Shown in pieces: positions 6,588 through 14,099 of a DNA stretch of 31,281 nucleotides. The notes under the pieces are model-generated. The model was not told the DNA's origin. It ran no database searches and saw only the letters and a list, made by a program, of their open reading frames with translations. The stretch's first letter is position 1; each line of letters begins with the position of its first letter. The DNA comes from a virus: positions 1-31,281 of the IMG/VR virus record IMGVR_UViG_3300036670_000089; one strand, 5' to 3'. Made by a program: the position numbers and the translations under genes.

Positions 6588-7121
6588 ATGACTGAAAAAT
6601 TAGAGTACGAAGTGATAGATAATTTTTTAGATAAAGAACATTTTGATACAATAAAAAATACATTAACATCATTTGATATGCATTGGTTTTATAGAGACAA
6701 TATGACATCAGACGATGAGAATGGTATGTGTTATTTTACACATAACTTTTTTTTAAAAAACACTATTTATAGTAGTTTTTTTAATTTACTAGCACCGCTA
6801 CTAGATAAATTAGAAATCGCTTCACTAATAGAAGTTAGAGCAAACATGACTATAAGTAAACCCGATCAATACGAATCTTCGTGGCATGTTGATAATCCTT
6901 ATGAAAATTCTAAAACAGTCATATTATATTTAACAACATGCAATGCTAAAACGATGATAAATGTTGAAAAAGAAATAATTGAGATTGATTCTATTGAAAA
7001 CAGAATATTAATTTTTAATACTAACATTTCTCATAAAATGAGAAGTGCAACAGATACGAAAAGAAGAATTATTATTAATTTAAATTATGTTCAACAAGAT
7101 AGCAATGCAGCTAGAATCTGA
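6588..7121 (+). CDS. 2OG-Fe(II) oxygenase-like protein
   Basis: A 177-aa protein with the HxD...H...R layout of 2OG-Fe(II) dioxygenases: H100 and D102 in SSWHVDNPYENSKTVILYL, H149 in FNTNISHKMRSATD, and R159/R160 in KRRIIINLNYV. It starts after a strong AAGGAG site. It shares an operon with the preceding oxygenase but is not closely similar. The gene is visibly richer in A and T than its neighbours (long A and T runs at 6745-6790), which suggests a different origin. The substrate is unknown; sugar, peptide or metabolite hydroxylation are all possible. Confidence 0.8.
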   Translation: MTEKLEYEVIDNFLDKEHFDTIKNTLTSFDMHWFYRDNMTSDDENGMCYFTHNFFLKNTIYSSFFNLLAPLLDKLEIASLIEVRANMTISKPDQYESSWHVDNPYENSKTVILYLTTCNAKTMINVEKEIIEIDSIENRILIFNTNISHKMRSATDTKRRIIINLNYVQQDSNAARI

Positions 7122-7147
7122 GAAGAATAGATTTGGTAAGAGTTGCC

Positions 7148-7176
7148 TTGACTTTTTCAAATAATGATGTTATACT
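7148..7176 (+). promoter_or_regulatory. Sigma70-type promoter, extended -10
   Basis: TTGACT at 7148-7153 and TATACT at 7171-7176, spacer 17 bases ending TGT, which makes an extended -10 (TGN). Confidence 0.85.
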
Positions 7177-7207
7177 GTGTAAACAGTAACAGCACAGAGG
7201 ATATATT

Positions 7208-7606
7208 TTGACAATGCACCTAGAAGGCCCGTGGCTTAGTACTACCGGCAAACGTAAAGGCAAGAAAAAATTTGCTTCCGCCGAACATGCCAGAAAAGCT
7301 CGCGAACAAGAAGAATCTTGGAAAGACCTACAGAAGCGTTGGGGTGTTGAGACTGAAGATAAGAAACGCACTCGAGCAATGAGAGCCCCGAGTTTATCCA
7401 GTGAATATAATCTAACGATCCCGGCAGGGAGAAACACAACTGCCCATATTCCTAGTAAAAATACAACCGGCGGCTACGCTATTCTTAAACCGATTCCTGT
7501 TTACACAGGCGATAAAATGATCGGTATCGGGCAGCTACACAAGTCAAATGCGGTTCCAGTATTTCGTTCTGAAGATATCGAAGATATTGCAAGGATGCGT
7601 CGATAA
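7208..7606 (+). CDS. Conserved phage protein, 132 aa
   Basis: The product begins MTMHLEGPWLSTTGKRKGKK and is very basic in its first 60 residues. The second half has GRNTTAHIPSKNTTGGYA and IGIGQLHKSNAVPVF, which I recall as a recurrent pattern in hypothetical proteins of aquatic myoviruses. The TTG at 7208 is preferred to the ATG at 7214 because AGAGG (7196-7200) is 7 bases before the TTG and 13 before the ATG. The function is unknown; the basic N-terminus could bind nucleic acid. Confidence 0.82.
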   Translation: MTMHLEGPWLSTTGKRKGKKKFASAEHARKAREQEESWKDLQKRWGVETEDKKRTRAMRAPSLSSEYNLTIPAGRNTTAHIPSKNTTGGYAILKPIPVYTGDKMIGIGQLHKSNAVPVFRSEDIEDIARMRR

Positions 7607-7620
7607 CCAACTGTTTTACG

Positions 7621-7880
7621 CTATCTATTCGGAGTATGAGATATATATATTAACTGTTTCGCAAAGAAACTAAGATAGTTGGTTCGAAGTATGTCACAAG
7701 CTGAAAAGAACCTGCGAGTCTTGGCCAATTGGAAACCCGTGAGATTCGGGCGGTCAAGTTCGACAAAGGCACACAAGTTATGAGATTGTGCGTCCAATGG
7801 AGACAACTACACGAACCCAGGGTTCACCTAAGAGCCTCGTGAAGTTACTCCCTTAATGTAATGTTGTAGCAATACAACAC
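7621..7880 (+). ncRNA. Structured leader or small RNA before the lysis-like genes
   Basis: This 280-base gap has no gene. It can fold: GTTTC/GAAAC hairpin near 7655-7672; a long-range helix CCAATTGGA with TCCAATGG (one bulge) enclosing a CCCG/CGGG hairpin and a GCACA/TGTGC hairpin; CACGA/TCGTG enclosing GAAC/GTTC (about 7810-7842); and a 7-bp TGTTGTA/TACAACA hairpin with a GCAA tetraloop (7862-7879) directly before the ribosome-binding site. No promoter is seen inside. It may be the leader of the following operon or a processed RNA. No known riboswitch class was recognised. Confidence 0.4.
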
Positions 7881-7898
7881 CAAATGAAAGGAGGACTT

Positions 7899-8453
7899 AT
7901 GGAAAAGTCACTGAGATTGATATCCTTGTTTATAGGATTTGTAGTAGTAGTTTGGTTGGTTCACGCCGTAACCGAACAGAAATTTGATGTTCTTAAAAAT
8001 GCTGAGGTAGGCCCATCAACAGATGTTGTGTCGACTAAAGTTCGCGAACAGCAACTAGATTGCCTTGCGATCAACATCTATCGAGAAGCGGGTTATGAGC
8101 CCTTTGAAGGTAAAGTTGCGGTTGCCCAAGTTACTATGAATAGAGTAGCATCGGGTAAATTTGGTAAAGGTGTATGCGGGGTTGTTTACCAAAAGAATGT
8201 GTTTATGGAAAGAGTAGTATGTCAGTTTTCATGGGCATGTGATTCAGTACACAGAAGTAGACCAGTTGGCAAGGATGCATATACTGAAAGTTATGCTGTT
8301 GCCAAAAAAGTTCTACTAGAAGACTTTAGACTAGATCTTCTTAAAGATGCCCTGTATTATCATGCCACTTATGTTAATCCAAAATGGCGACTAGATAAAA
8401 TAGGTCAAATTGGACAACACATTTTTTACCGAGAAAGAGAGAAAAAAGTATGA
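7899..8453 (+). CDS. SleB-type cell wall hydrolase
   Basis: A 184-aa protein with an N-terminal membrane anchor (LRLISLFIGFVVVVWLVHAV, about 5-24) and a Hydrolase_2/SleB domain: CLAINIYREAGYEPFEGKVA, VTMNRVASGKFGKGVCGVV, CQFSWACDSV and HATYVNPKW. SleB-like enzymes are lytic transglycosylases or amidases acting on peptidoglycan, so this is the best endolysin candidate, placed outside the inner membrane by its anchor. The start at 7899 is chosen over the in-frame ATG at 7884 because the latter lies on top of the AAAGGAGG ribosome-binding site. The next gene overlaps as ATGA. Confidence 0.88.
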   Translation: MEKSLRLISLFIGFVVVVWLVHAVTEQKFDVLKNAEVGPSTDVVSTKVREQQLDCLAINIYREAGYEPFEGKVAVAQVTMNRVASGKFGKGVCGVVYQKNVFMERVVCQFSWACDSVHRSRPVGKDAYTESYAVAKKVLLEDFRLDLLKDALYYHATYVNPKWRLDKIGQIGQHIFYREREKKV

Positions 8454-8758
8454 TTAAAGATTTTGATATTTTAAAATTTAAAGATTTTATCGGCAATAAG
8501 ATTTCAGCAATTTCGGCAGAAACATTTGGATGGTTAGCGGTAATTATATTGCATTCTGCAACTATACCAAGTCTGTTAGCTGTAATGGCTGGGTTAACTG
8601 ATAAGTTGCCGGGCGTTGATGTCGTATTGTTAGTTTGGACAGGTCTAGCATTGTTATTTGTTAAAGCTGCTGTTCAAAAAGATATGCTTAATATAGTTAC
8701 TATTGGATTTGGATTTATGGTGCAAGCTGGATTAATGTCCTTGATCTTTTTTAAGTAA
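8450..8758 (+). CDS. Small membrane protein (holin candidate)
   Basis: A 102-aa protein with three hydrophobic stretches (about 27-47, 55-72 and 80-101) after a charged N-terminus. It overlaps the SleB-type hydrolase by four bases, so the two are translated together. Size, topology and partnership suit a holin, but no family was recognised, so the role is inference. A 9-bp inverted repeat that could end the transcript follows 7 bases after the stop. Confidence 0.75.
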   Translation: MIKDFDILKFKDFIGNKISAISAETFGWLAVIILHSATIPSLLAVMAGLTDKLPGVDVVLLVWTGLALLFVKAAVQKDMLNIVTIGFGFMVQAGLMSLIFFK

Positions 8759-8765
8759 TTTGGTT

Positions 8766-8804
8766 AACACCAAGGTTGACATTGAGCAATCTTGGTGTTA
8801 TACT
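8766..8804 (+). promoter_or_regulatory. Promoter overlapped by a 9-bp inverted repeat
   Basis: TTGACA at 8776-8781 and TATACT at 8799-8804, 17-base spacer, extended TGT before the -10. AACACCAAG (8766-8774) and CTTGGTGTT (8791-8799) form a perfect inverted repeat that flanks the -35 and touches the -10. It may be an operator or a hairpin at the end of the upstream transcript. Confidence 0.8.
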
Positions 8805-8838
8805 GTTAATACTGAAACACACACAGAAAGGTCAGTAT

Positions 8839-9324
8839 ATGAAAAAGGCAATTTTAGTAGGCATGTTGGCAACCGCAGTATTTTCTACTGGTTGTTCTTC
8901 AATGAAAGATATCCCCGACCGTAAAACTTATGCTCAACCTAGTTGGTATCAAGACTGCGCCCAAGAAGGCGTCAAGGGTTGGTTTTGGTGGAGTGAAGAT
9001 TATGTCTATGCCTGCGGTGCCGGCGAAAGCTCATACGCACAAGCCGCTGAAGAGCAGATGGATGCTATTGCAATGAACAATTTTGCAAAACGGGTCAACG
9101 GTACTGTTAACAGTGAAACTGTAATCGAAATTAATAACGATAAGAAAACTACTCGTACATTTATTTCTTACAAGGTTGCAGATACTGCTATTCGTAAACA
9201 CGTTAAAAGTGAGAAAGGTCACTTTACAATGGCCGGACGACACTATACCTATGTCCGATTGGAAATGAAGAAATCAACGTTTGATCAGTTGATTGGTGAA
9301 GCCCAATCTAAGCGAGCACAGTAA
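8839..9324 (+). CDS. LPP20-like lipoprotein
   Basis: A 161-aa lipoprotein: signal peptide MKKAILVGMLATAVFSTGC with a lipobox ending at Cys19, then PSWYQDCAQEG, a Trp-rich stretch (GWFWWSEDYVYACGAG) and a helix ESSYAQAAEEQMDAIAMNNF. This order resembles LPP20/FlgP-type lipoproteins that sit on the outer membrane. The start at 8839 follows AAAGG (8827-8831); the longer frame upstream would start inside the -35 box. Phage lipoproteins can block superinfection or help lysis (spanin-like), but that is inference. The next lipoprotein gene overlaps its stop (TAATG). Confidence 0.8.
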   Translation: MKKAILVGMLATAVFSTGCSSMKDIPDRKTYAQPSWYQDCAQEGVKGWFWWSEDYVYACGAGESSYAQAAEEQMDAIAMNNFAKRVNGTVNSETVIEINNDKKTTRTFISYKVADTAIRKHVKSEKGHFTMAGRHYTYVRLEMKKSTFDQLIGEAQSKRAQ

Positions 9325-9644
9325 TGATTAAGATAGCTGTTCTATTAGTGGCAGTATCCTTAGTTGGGTGTAGTGCAGCACCAAAGGTAGTTGCTCAGAA
9401 ACCACAGTACTGTCATACTAGTCAAACAATCAAAACTGTTAACAAAGAAACTGTTAACAGCGAGACTACACTAGAGTGTACGGACGATCAAATTAAACGA
9501 CTTACCACAGTGCGCATGGGCATGGCTCAGAACTGCGGAGAGTTTACTTACTGGACAAAGATTGGAAGCAGAGATGTTCAACGCAAAGGTATCAGCTGTC
9601 AAAAGCCTGATGGTAGCTGGGAAATTGTTAATTCTGGTCGCTAG
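9324..9644 (+). CDS. Small lipoprotein
   Basis: A 106-aa protein with a lipoprotein signal (MIKIAVLLVAVSLVGC) and lipobox Cys16. The mature part has four further cysteines and ends CQKPDGSWEIVNSGR, reminiscent of the C-terminus of 17-kDa surface-antigen proteins. It overlaps the previous lipoprotein by three bases and the next exported protein by 35, so all three exported products are probably one unit. Confidence 0.75.
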   Translation: MIKIAVLLVAVSLVGCSAAPKVVAQKPQYCHTSQTIKTVNKETVNSETTLECTDDQIKRLTTVRMGMAQNCGEFTYWTKIGSRDVQRKGISCQKPDGSWEIVNSGR

Positions 9645-10005
9645 TACTTCGGTAGTAGCGAGTGAGCTAGACAACCCTAGTTTTATCAACTATCGAAGTG
9701 GTGGGTTTGCAAACCAATTGTCTGACATGACATTTAGTTGGTTTCGTAAACTCGATAGTGTTCAAAAAGAAGTATACGATACTGCTGTTAACCAGGCAGT
9801 AATGCGAGCTGAAAACGGACAAACTGTTCGGTGGTACGAAAATGAAGCAAGCGGAGCAGTTACTCCTGTAATGACTTGGCCGCGTAGTGATGGGTATTGT
9901 CGTAGAATGCACATACAGGCAATTGCGTACAATGTAGAAAAAATCATGAGTGCAACTGCATGTTATAGCGAAGTTCAAGATCGCTGGAACTGGTTTAGGG
10001 AATAA
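9610..10005 (+). CDS. Exported protein resembling 17-kDa surface antigens
   Basis: A 131-aa protein with an N-terminal signal sequence (MVAGKLLILVASTSVVASE, likely cut after VAS). The mature part VQKEVYDTAVNQAVMRAENG, QTVRWYENEASGAVTPVMTW and GYCRRMHIQAI with two conserved-looking cysteines follows the pattern of the C-terminal domain of bacterial 17-kDa surface antigens. The start at 9610 is chosen because it begins the signal peptide; it overlaps the previous gene by 35 bases in another frame, and no strong ribosome-binding site is seen. Function unknown. Confidence 0.7.
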   Translation: MVAGKLLILVASTSVVASELDNPSFINYRSGGFANQLSDMTFSWFRKLDSVQKEVYDTAVNQAVMRAENGQTVRWYENEASGAVTPVMTWPRSDGYCRRMHIQAIAYNVEKIMSATACYSEVQDRWNWFRE

Positions 10006-10014
10006 ATACTAGCT

Positions 10015-11442
10015 ATGAAAGTAAATTTAAGCGATAAAATTATAGCGTATCTTACGCTACTCTGCGGATTAACAATATCTGCGGTGGCCATTTGGTATAG
10101 TGTAGCAGGTCTGGTGGCAATTTTTTCGGCTGCTGTACTTCCTATCATAATAATGGGAGTAGTGCTTGAGGTTAGCAAACTAGTAGCTACTGTGTGGCTA
10201 AAGACCAATTGGAGTCGCGCTCCTATCCTAATCAGAACGTACTTAACAGTTGCTATTGCTACCCTAATGGTTATAACAAGTTTAGGTATCTTTGGATTTT
10301 TGTCAAAAGCGCACAGCGATCAAAGCCTAGTAGGCGGCGACGTGCAAAGTCGTATTGCCCTATATGACGAGAAGATCAAGATCGAGCGTGAGAACATTGA
10401 AAATGCTCGTAGCTTAGTTAAACAGATGGACGATGCTGTTACTGGTATTCAAGCAAACGGCAGTGACAGAGAAATCAAACTGCGTGATGGCCGCACCTAT
10501 ACCCGGAGTGCCGCAGAGCTTGCATTAAGCACTCGTCGTAGTCAATCAAAAGATCGTGCAGAATTGACTAAGCAAATAGAGCAAGCCCAAACAGCGATTA
10601 TATCACTGCAAGAACAACGTGCGCCTATAGCCGCAGAAGTACGCAAGGTAGAAGCAGAAGTTGGTCCTATCAAATACATTGCGGCGTTTGTCTACGGTGA
10701 TAACCCTGATGCCAACGTGCTGGAAAAAGCAGTGACCTGGGTGATTATTATCATTGTTGCAGTATTTGATCCACTAGCAGTTATCTTATTACTGTCAAGT
10801 CAATACAGTTTCCAATGGTTCCGGCGTGCTCGTGAAGAGGAAGAACAACGCCAGAAAGTCGTAGTGTCAACTACACCAGAACCTGTCATAGAACCTGTTG
10901 ACTTAGCAGAAGAAGCTAACGCAAAACTTGCAGAACTTGAACCTGAAGTAAATGAACGTACAGAACCTGAATGGATGTTTAGCAAAGAAGAGTCTGTCTT
11001 TGATGAAAAGAAACCATTAGACGAATGGAATGAAATGTCTGGCGATATAGCTGAGTTAGAAAAAGAAGATGAAGACGAAGAAATTTTAAACCAAGTATCT
11101 GCAATTGAAAAATCAGCTATGGCAAAATGGAAAGCTGAGCATCCAGCTACTTCTTTAAAACATCAGCGTAAACTGTTTGACAAAGGAGTAATCGCCGTTC
11201 TACCTTGGGAAAAATACATGCCAGTATCCGAACTAGAGTTTGTCACAGACAACGAAGCGGCAATCGAAGCAGCAAAGTGGGCAGCTGAACAAGTATCAAT
11301 GAACCATATTAAACCAGAAATGTATATGGAACGGGTTGACGGTGAACAGGTTAAAAAAACAATTGAAGGTTATCAGCAAAACGCTGAGCAAACCGAAAGT
11401 AGTATGTGGAATCGAGTACAGTCTAAGAAAGGCGGAGAATGA
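10015..11442 (+). CDS. Membrane protein with coiled coil and acidic tail
   Basis: A 475-aa protein with three N-terminal membrane segments (about 8-30, 32-60 and 74-98), a long coiled coil (about 105-215) that would lie on one side of the membrane, a fourth membrane segment (VTWVIIIIVAVFDPLAVILL) and an acidic, Glu-rich tail of about 200 residues ending in a helical region with LPWEKYMP. I recall similar multi-pass coiled-coil proteins in marine T4-like phages, with unknown role. A function in the host envelope is likely from topology alone. The next gene overlaps its stop as ATGA. Confidence 0.8.
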   Translation: MKVNLSDKIIAYLTLLCGLTISAVAIWYSVAGLVAIFSAAVLPIIIMGVVLEVSKLVATVWLKTNWSRAPILIRTYLTVAIATLMVITSLGIFGFLSKAHSDQSLVGGDVQSRIALYDEKIKIERENIENARSLVKQMDDAVTGIQANGSDREIKLRDGRTYTRSAAELALSTRRSQSKDRAELTKQIEQAQTAIISLQEQRAPIAAEVRKVEAEVGPIKYIAAFVYGDNPDANVLEKAVTWVIIIIVAVFDPLAVILLLSSQYSFQWFRRAREEEEQRQKVVVSTTPEPVIEPVDLAEEANAKLAELEPEVNERTEPEWMFSKEESVFDEKKPLDEWNEMSGDIAELEKEDEDEEILNQVSAIEKSAMAKWKAEHPATSLKHQRKLFDKGVIAVLPWEKYMPVSELEFVTDNEAAIEAAKWAAEQVSMNHIKPEMYMERVDGEQVKKTIEGYQQNAEQTESSMWNRVQSKKGGE

Positions 11443-11840
11443 CCGATAAAATTTTAGTAGTAACTGCGCCTGACGATTCACTGATTGACGGTATTCGAGT
11501 ATTGTTAGTAGAATTATCTAATGACCAATCGCTAGTTGTTTCTAATGCATTACTTACTGCTGATACAAAATATTCAATAATTACCTATGCTTGGAAAATG
11601 GGCGATAGTATTGAATGGCTACTCGACAAGAAATCGAAAAGCGATATTATAATTTTTAACGCAGATGCAGCAGCAAATGGTGCAATTGAGTTAATTATCG
11701 GCTATATCGCTGCCCAGCCAAATTCTTATTACTTTGGCAATTTAAAATCTCTAGTCCTGGCCAACGATTCGGCTATATATACTGCAGATCACATTTTATC
11801 GCTTCTGGAGAGAGCAAAAAACTATTATGATAAGAAATAA
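11439..11840 (+). CDS. Hypothetical phage protein, 133 aa
   Basis: The product alternates beta and helix segments ([44 protein letters not shown]), like a small Rossmann or receiver-type alpha/beta fold, but with no nucleotide-binding or phospho-acceptor motif that I can recognise. It overlaps the genes on both sides, so it is translated with the membrane protein and with bS21. Function unknown. Confidence 0.75.
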   Translation: MTDKILVVTAPDDSLIDGIRVLLVELSNDQSLVVSNALLTADTKYSIITYAWKMGDSIEWLLDKKSKSDIIIFNADAAANGAIELIIGYIAAQPNSYYFGNLKSLVLANDSAIYTADHILSLLERAKNYYDKK

Positions 11841-12060
11841 ATTGAAAGGTACCGGAGTAACGGTAAAAGAACACGAAAACATTAATCAGGCTCTACGCCG
11901 GTTTAAAAATAAAGTGGAAGAAGCAGGAACACTAGATATCCTACGTGCTAGAGAATTCTACGAAAAACCTACAACAGAACGCAAACGCAAAAAAGGTGCT
12001 GCTAAAGCTCGCTGGCGTAAGAATTTGCGTGATGCCCAATTGCCTAAAAAAATGTATTGA
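11827..12060 (+). CDS. rpsU: Ribosomal protein bS21
   Basis: A 77-aa homologue of small-subunit protein bS21, which sits near the anti-Shine-Dalgarno end of 16S rRNA and aids initiation. The family core [16 protein letters not shown] and the diagnostic [14 protein letters not shown] (43-56) are intact, followed by a basic tail. Phage-encoded bS21 is known from aquatic phages and may bias ribosomes to phage mRNAs. The gene overlaps the preceding one by 14 bases. The N-terminus ([15 protein letters not shown]) is slightly longer than in bacteria. Confidence 0.93.
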   Translation: MIRNKLKGTGVTVKEHENINQALRRFKNKVEEAGTLDILRAREFYEKPTTERKRKKGAAKARWRKNLRDAQLPKKMY

Positions 12061-12085
12061 CTTTTCCCTGCTTCGGTGTTATAAT
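12057..12085 (+). promoter_or_regulatory. Sigma70-type promoter, extended -10
   Basis: TTGACT at 12057-12062 and TATAAT at 12080-12085, 17-base spacer ending TGT. It overlaps the bS21 stop codon. Confidence 0.9.
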
Positions 12086-12112
12086 ATAACTTAACATATA
12101 GAAAGTGATAGT

Positions 12113-12685
12113 ATGAATTCAGACGTAATGATTGATTTGGAAACGCTAGACGTTCTCCCTACAGCAACTATATTAACTATTGGTGCGGTTAAGTTTGATC
12201 CATTTGGTGATGAAAGTACAATGGAAAAGTTCTACATTAAAGTTGACGTTGACAGTTGCGATAAGATTGGTGCATCAGTCAGTCAAAGTACACTAGACTG
12301 GTGGTCCAAGCAAAGTCCTGCCGCACAAGAAGCAGCCTTTGATCCTACTGATCGTATCTCTATCGAAGACGCAATGACAAAACTTTACAAGTTCTGTTGG
12401 GGCGGGAAGAGAGTATGGAGCCATGGTGTAGGATTTGACTTGATTATCTTAGAGTGGTACTTCCGAAAAATTGGTAAAGCTATTCCCTGGAGCTTCTGGG
12501 AAGCTCGTGACACTCGAACATTGTTTGATATTGGTATCAATCCAAATCGTGCCACTGTTACTGCACACAACGCTCTAGCTGATGCAGTTGATCAAGCCAA
12601 GGGTGTACAAACAGTATATCAAACATTGCGTACCAGCACAATGATCAACGGTACTTATATTGCACCTTTTGCGAGCACACGATGA
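12113..12685 (+). CDS. DEDDh 3'-5' exonuclease
   Basis: A 190-aa DnaQ-fold nuclease. Exo I is MIDLETL (D8, E10), Exo II is VWSHGVGFDLIIL (D109), and Exo III is TAHNALADAVDQA with H152 and D157, so all catalytic residues are present. The family resembles phage DexA and Rv2179c-like enzymes that trim DNA or RNA 3' ends; the substrate cannot be told from sequence. It heads an operon through the MazG-like, ClpS, heme oxygenase and bilin reductase genes. Confidence 0.88.
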   Translation: MNSDVMIDLETLDVLPTATILTIGAVKFDPFGDESTMEKFYIKVDVDSCDKIGASVSQSTLDWWSKQSPAAQEAAFDPTDRISIEDAMTKLYKFCWGGKRVWSHGVGFDLIILEWYFRKIGKAIPWSFWEARDTRTLFDIGINPNRATVTAHNALADAVDQAKGVQTVYQTLRTSTMINGTYIAPFASTR

Positions 12686-12936
12686 GCAAAGCTAAACATA
12701 AACCATATCAGTGGATCGACGGCGAGACTGCTGATCGTATTACGTGTCTCAATCTAAAAGAATACCGTGCTTATCTTAAAAAAGAAATCAAGCAATGGAA
12801 AAAGAATCCAAAAAGTGATAGCAATCCAGACGGTTATTGGATGCATATAGAAGATGTAGGACTTAACATGCAGACTATTGCAGCACTGGATTTGATTATT
12901 GGACACTTTCCAGAAACCCCGGATGAAACAAAATGA
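12682..12936 (+). CDS. Hypothetical protein, 84 aa
   Basis: This basic protein starts inside the stop of the exonuclease gene (ATGA) and ends overlapping the MazG-like gene. It contains YRAYLKKEIKQWKKNPKS and a C-terminal helical segment NMQTIAALDLIIGHFPETP. No motif is recognised. Confidence 0.75.
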   Translation: MSKAKHKPYQWIDGETADRITCLNLKEYRAYLKKEIKQWKKNPKSDSNPDGYWMHIEDVGLNMQTIAALDLIIGHFPETPDETK

Positions 12937-13226
12937 ATGTAACAGTAAGCGATAACAGCGAAGTAATGGATATCCTCCAGGAGGAAGCCGCAGAAGTTAT
13001 TCAAGCAGTGAGTAAGATTAGGCGGTTTGGTGCAGATAATGCTAAAAACGGCACAGGACAAACTAATGTGCAACACCTAGAAGAAGAACTAGGTGATATG
13101 TTAGCTATGATTGATATCCTAATGATTAATAATGTTGTTAGTTGGGGCAATCTACATTCAGCAAAACGAGCTAAAATAGAAAAACTTAAAAAGTGGTCAA
13201 GTATTCCCAATCTAGAGAATATTTGA
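12933..13226 (+). CDS. MazG-like nucleotide pyrophosphohydrolase
   Basis: A 97-aa all-helical protein with the MazG-type metal sites: EEAAEVIQAVSKIRRFG (E17, E18, E21) and LEEELGDMLAMIDIL (E51/E52, D55). Such enzymes hydrolyse (d)NTPs, and in cyanophages were proposed to act on dGTP, dCTP or (p)ppGpp. The exact substrate here is unknown. The gene overlaps the previous one by four bases. Confidence 0.85.
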   Translation: MNVTVSDNSEVMDILQEEAAEVIQAVSKIRRFGADNAKNGTGQTNVQHLEEELGDMLAMIDILMINNVVSWGNLHSAKRAKIEKLKKWSSIPNLENI

Positions 13227-13257
13227 TAGCAGAAATAAAAACAGTACCGGAGAACAT

Positions 13258-13557
13258 ATGACCGCAGAAGTTAAACAAGACGAGAAAGTTGTAGTAGTAT
13301 TGCAGCCACCTAAGATGTGGAAAGTAATTTTACTAAATGATGATAAGACACCAATGGAGTTGGTCATTCTGTTGTTAACAAAAGTATTTAAGCACGATGA
13401 AAAACGTGCTACTGAAATCACTATGGAAATTCATAATACTGGCAGTGGCGTCGCCGGTGTGTATTCATATGAAATTTCAGAACAACGTGGAATTGAAGCT
13501 ACAGACATCGCTCGTGCAAACGGCAGCCCTTTAAAAGTCCAGGTGGAGCAAGAATGA
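13258..13557 (+). CDS. clpS: ClpS adaptor protein
   Basis: A 99-aa ClpS, the adaptor that brings proteins with destabilising N-terminal residues (N-degrons) to ClpA for degradation by ClpP. The family core is clear: WKVILLNDDKTPMELVILLL, the helix KRATEITMEIHNTGSGVAGV and YSYEISEQRG, which together form the N-degron pocket (the NDD.TP loop and the IH..G.GVAG region). Length is near the bacterial norm. GGAG precedes the start. No ClpA is in the window, so it must use a host unfoldase; a ClpP gene lies at 28910. The heme oxygenase start overlaps its stop (ATGA). Confidence 0.93.
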   Translation: MTAEVKQDEKVVVVLQPPKMWKVILLNDDKTPMELVILLLTKVFKHDEKRATEITMEIHNTGSGVAGVYSYEISEQRGIEATDIARANGSPLKVQVEQE

Positions 13558-14099
13558 GCTTAAAAGATATTACCAGTGATCTGCATCACGAAGCAGAAAA
13601 AACAAAGTTTGCCAAGATGTTGCTTAGTGGTAAGATTGAACGAGAAGATTATAGAAACTATCTCTATAACTTAATGGCAGTGTACGACCCAATTGAATGG
13701 TATTGTACTCGTCAAGGATTCCTCAACACGATGCCCGACCTTCCTCGTCTACATGCTATTCATGCAGACTTTCTAGAACTAGATGACGGTAGCTACTGTT
13801 ATCTAACTGATGCTGCTCTAGAGTATCAGGCATACCTGCATAAACTAGGCAATAATCCGGAACGTAAGCATCTTGTTAAAGCGCATTTATACTGCCGACA
13901 TATGGGCGACCTATTTGGTGGTCAAATCATTAAGAAGCAAGTAGCACATATTTCAAGCGGTAAATTTTACGACTTTGAAAATGGTGATGCTATGAAGAGT
14001 GCTATCCGTGCAACACTAACAGACGACCTAGGCGACGAAGCCCGCGTGGCGTTTGAGTTTGCCATTAAGATGATGACGGATTTGTATCGTGGAGAGTAA
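13554..14099 (+). CDS. Heme oxygenase
   Basis: A 181-aa soluble heme oxygenase that opens heme to biliverdin, CO and ferrous iron using reduced ferredoxin or a similar donor. The proximal-His segment DLHHEAEKTKFAKMLLSGK (H11/H12) and the distal helix YCRHMGDLFGGQIIKK (113-128, GDLFGGQ like GDLSGGQ in HO-1) are present. It lacks a C-terminal membrane tail. The next gene encodes a bilin reductase and starts 11 bases inside this one at a GTG, so heme-to-bilin conversion is encoded as one coupled unit. Confidence 0.92.
   Translation: MSLKDITSDLHHEAEKTKFAKMLLSGKIEREDYRNYLYNLMAVYDPIEWYCTRQGFLNTMPDLPRLHAIHADFLELDDGSYCYLTDAALEYQAYLHKLGNNPERKHLVKAHLYCRHMGDLFGGQIIKKQVAHISSGKFYDFENGDAMKSAIRATLTDDLGDEARVAFEFAIKMMTDLYRGE

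Noticed and set aside
8776-8838. Longer N-terminus for the LPP20-like lipoprotein starting at a TTG.
   Set aside because: The TTG is the -35 box itself, and the signal peptide starts at the ATG at 8839 after a good ribosome-binding site.
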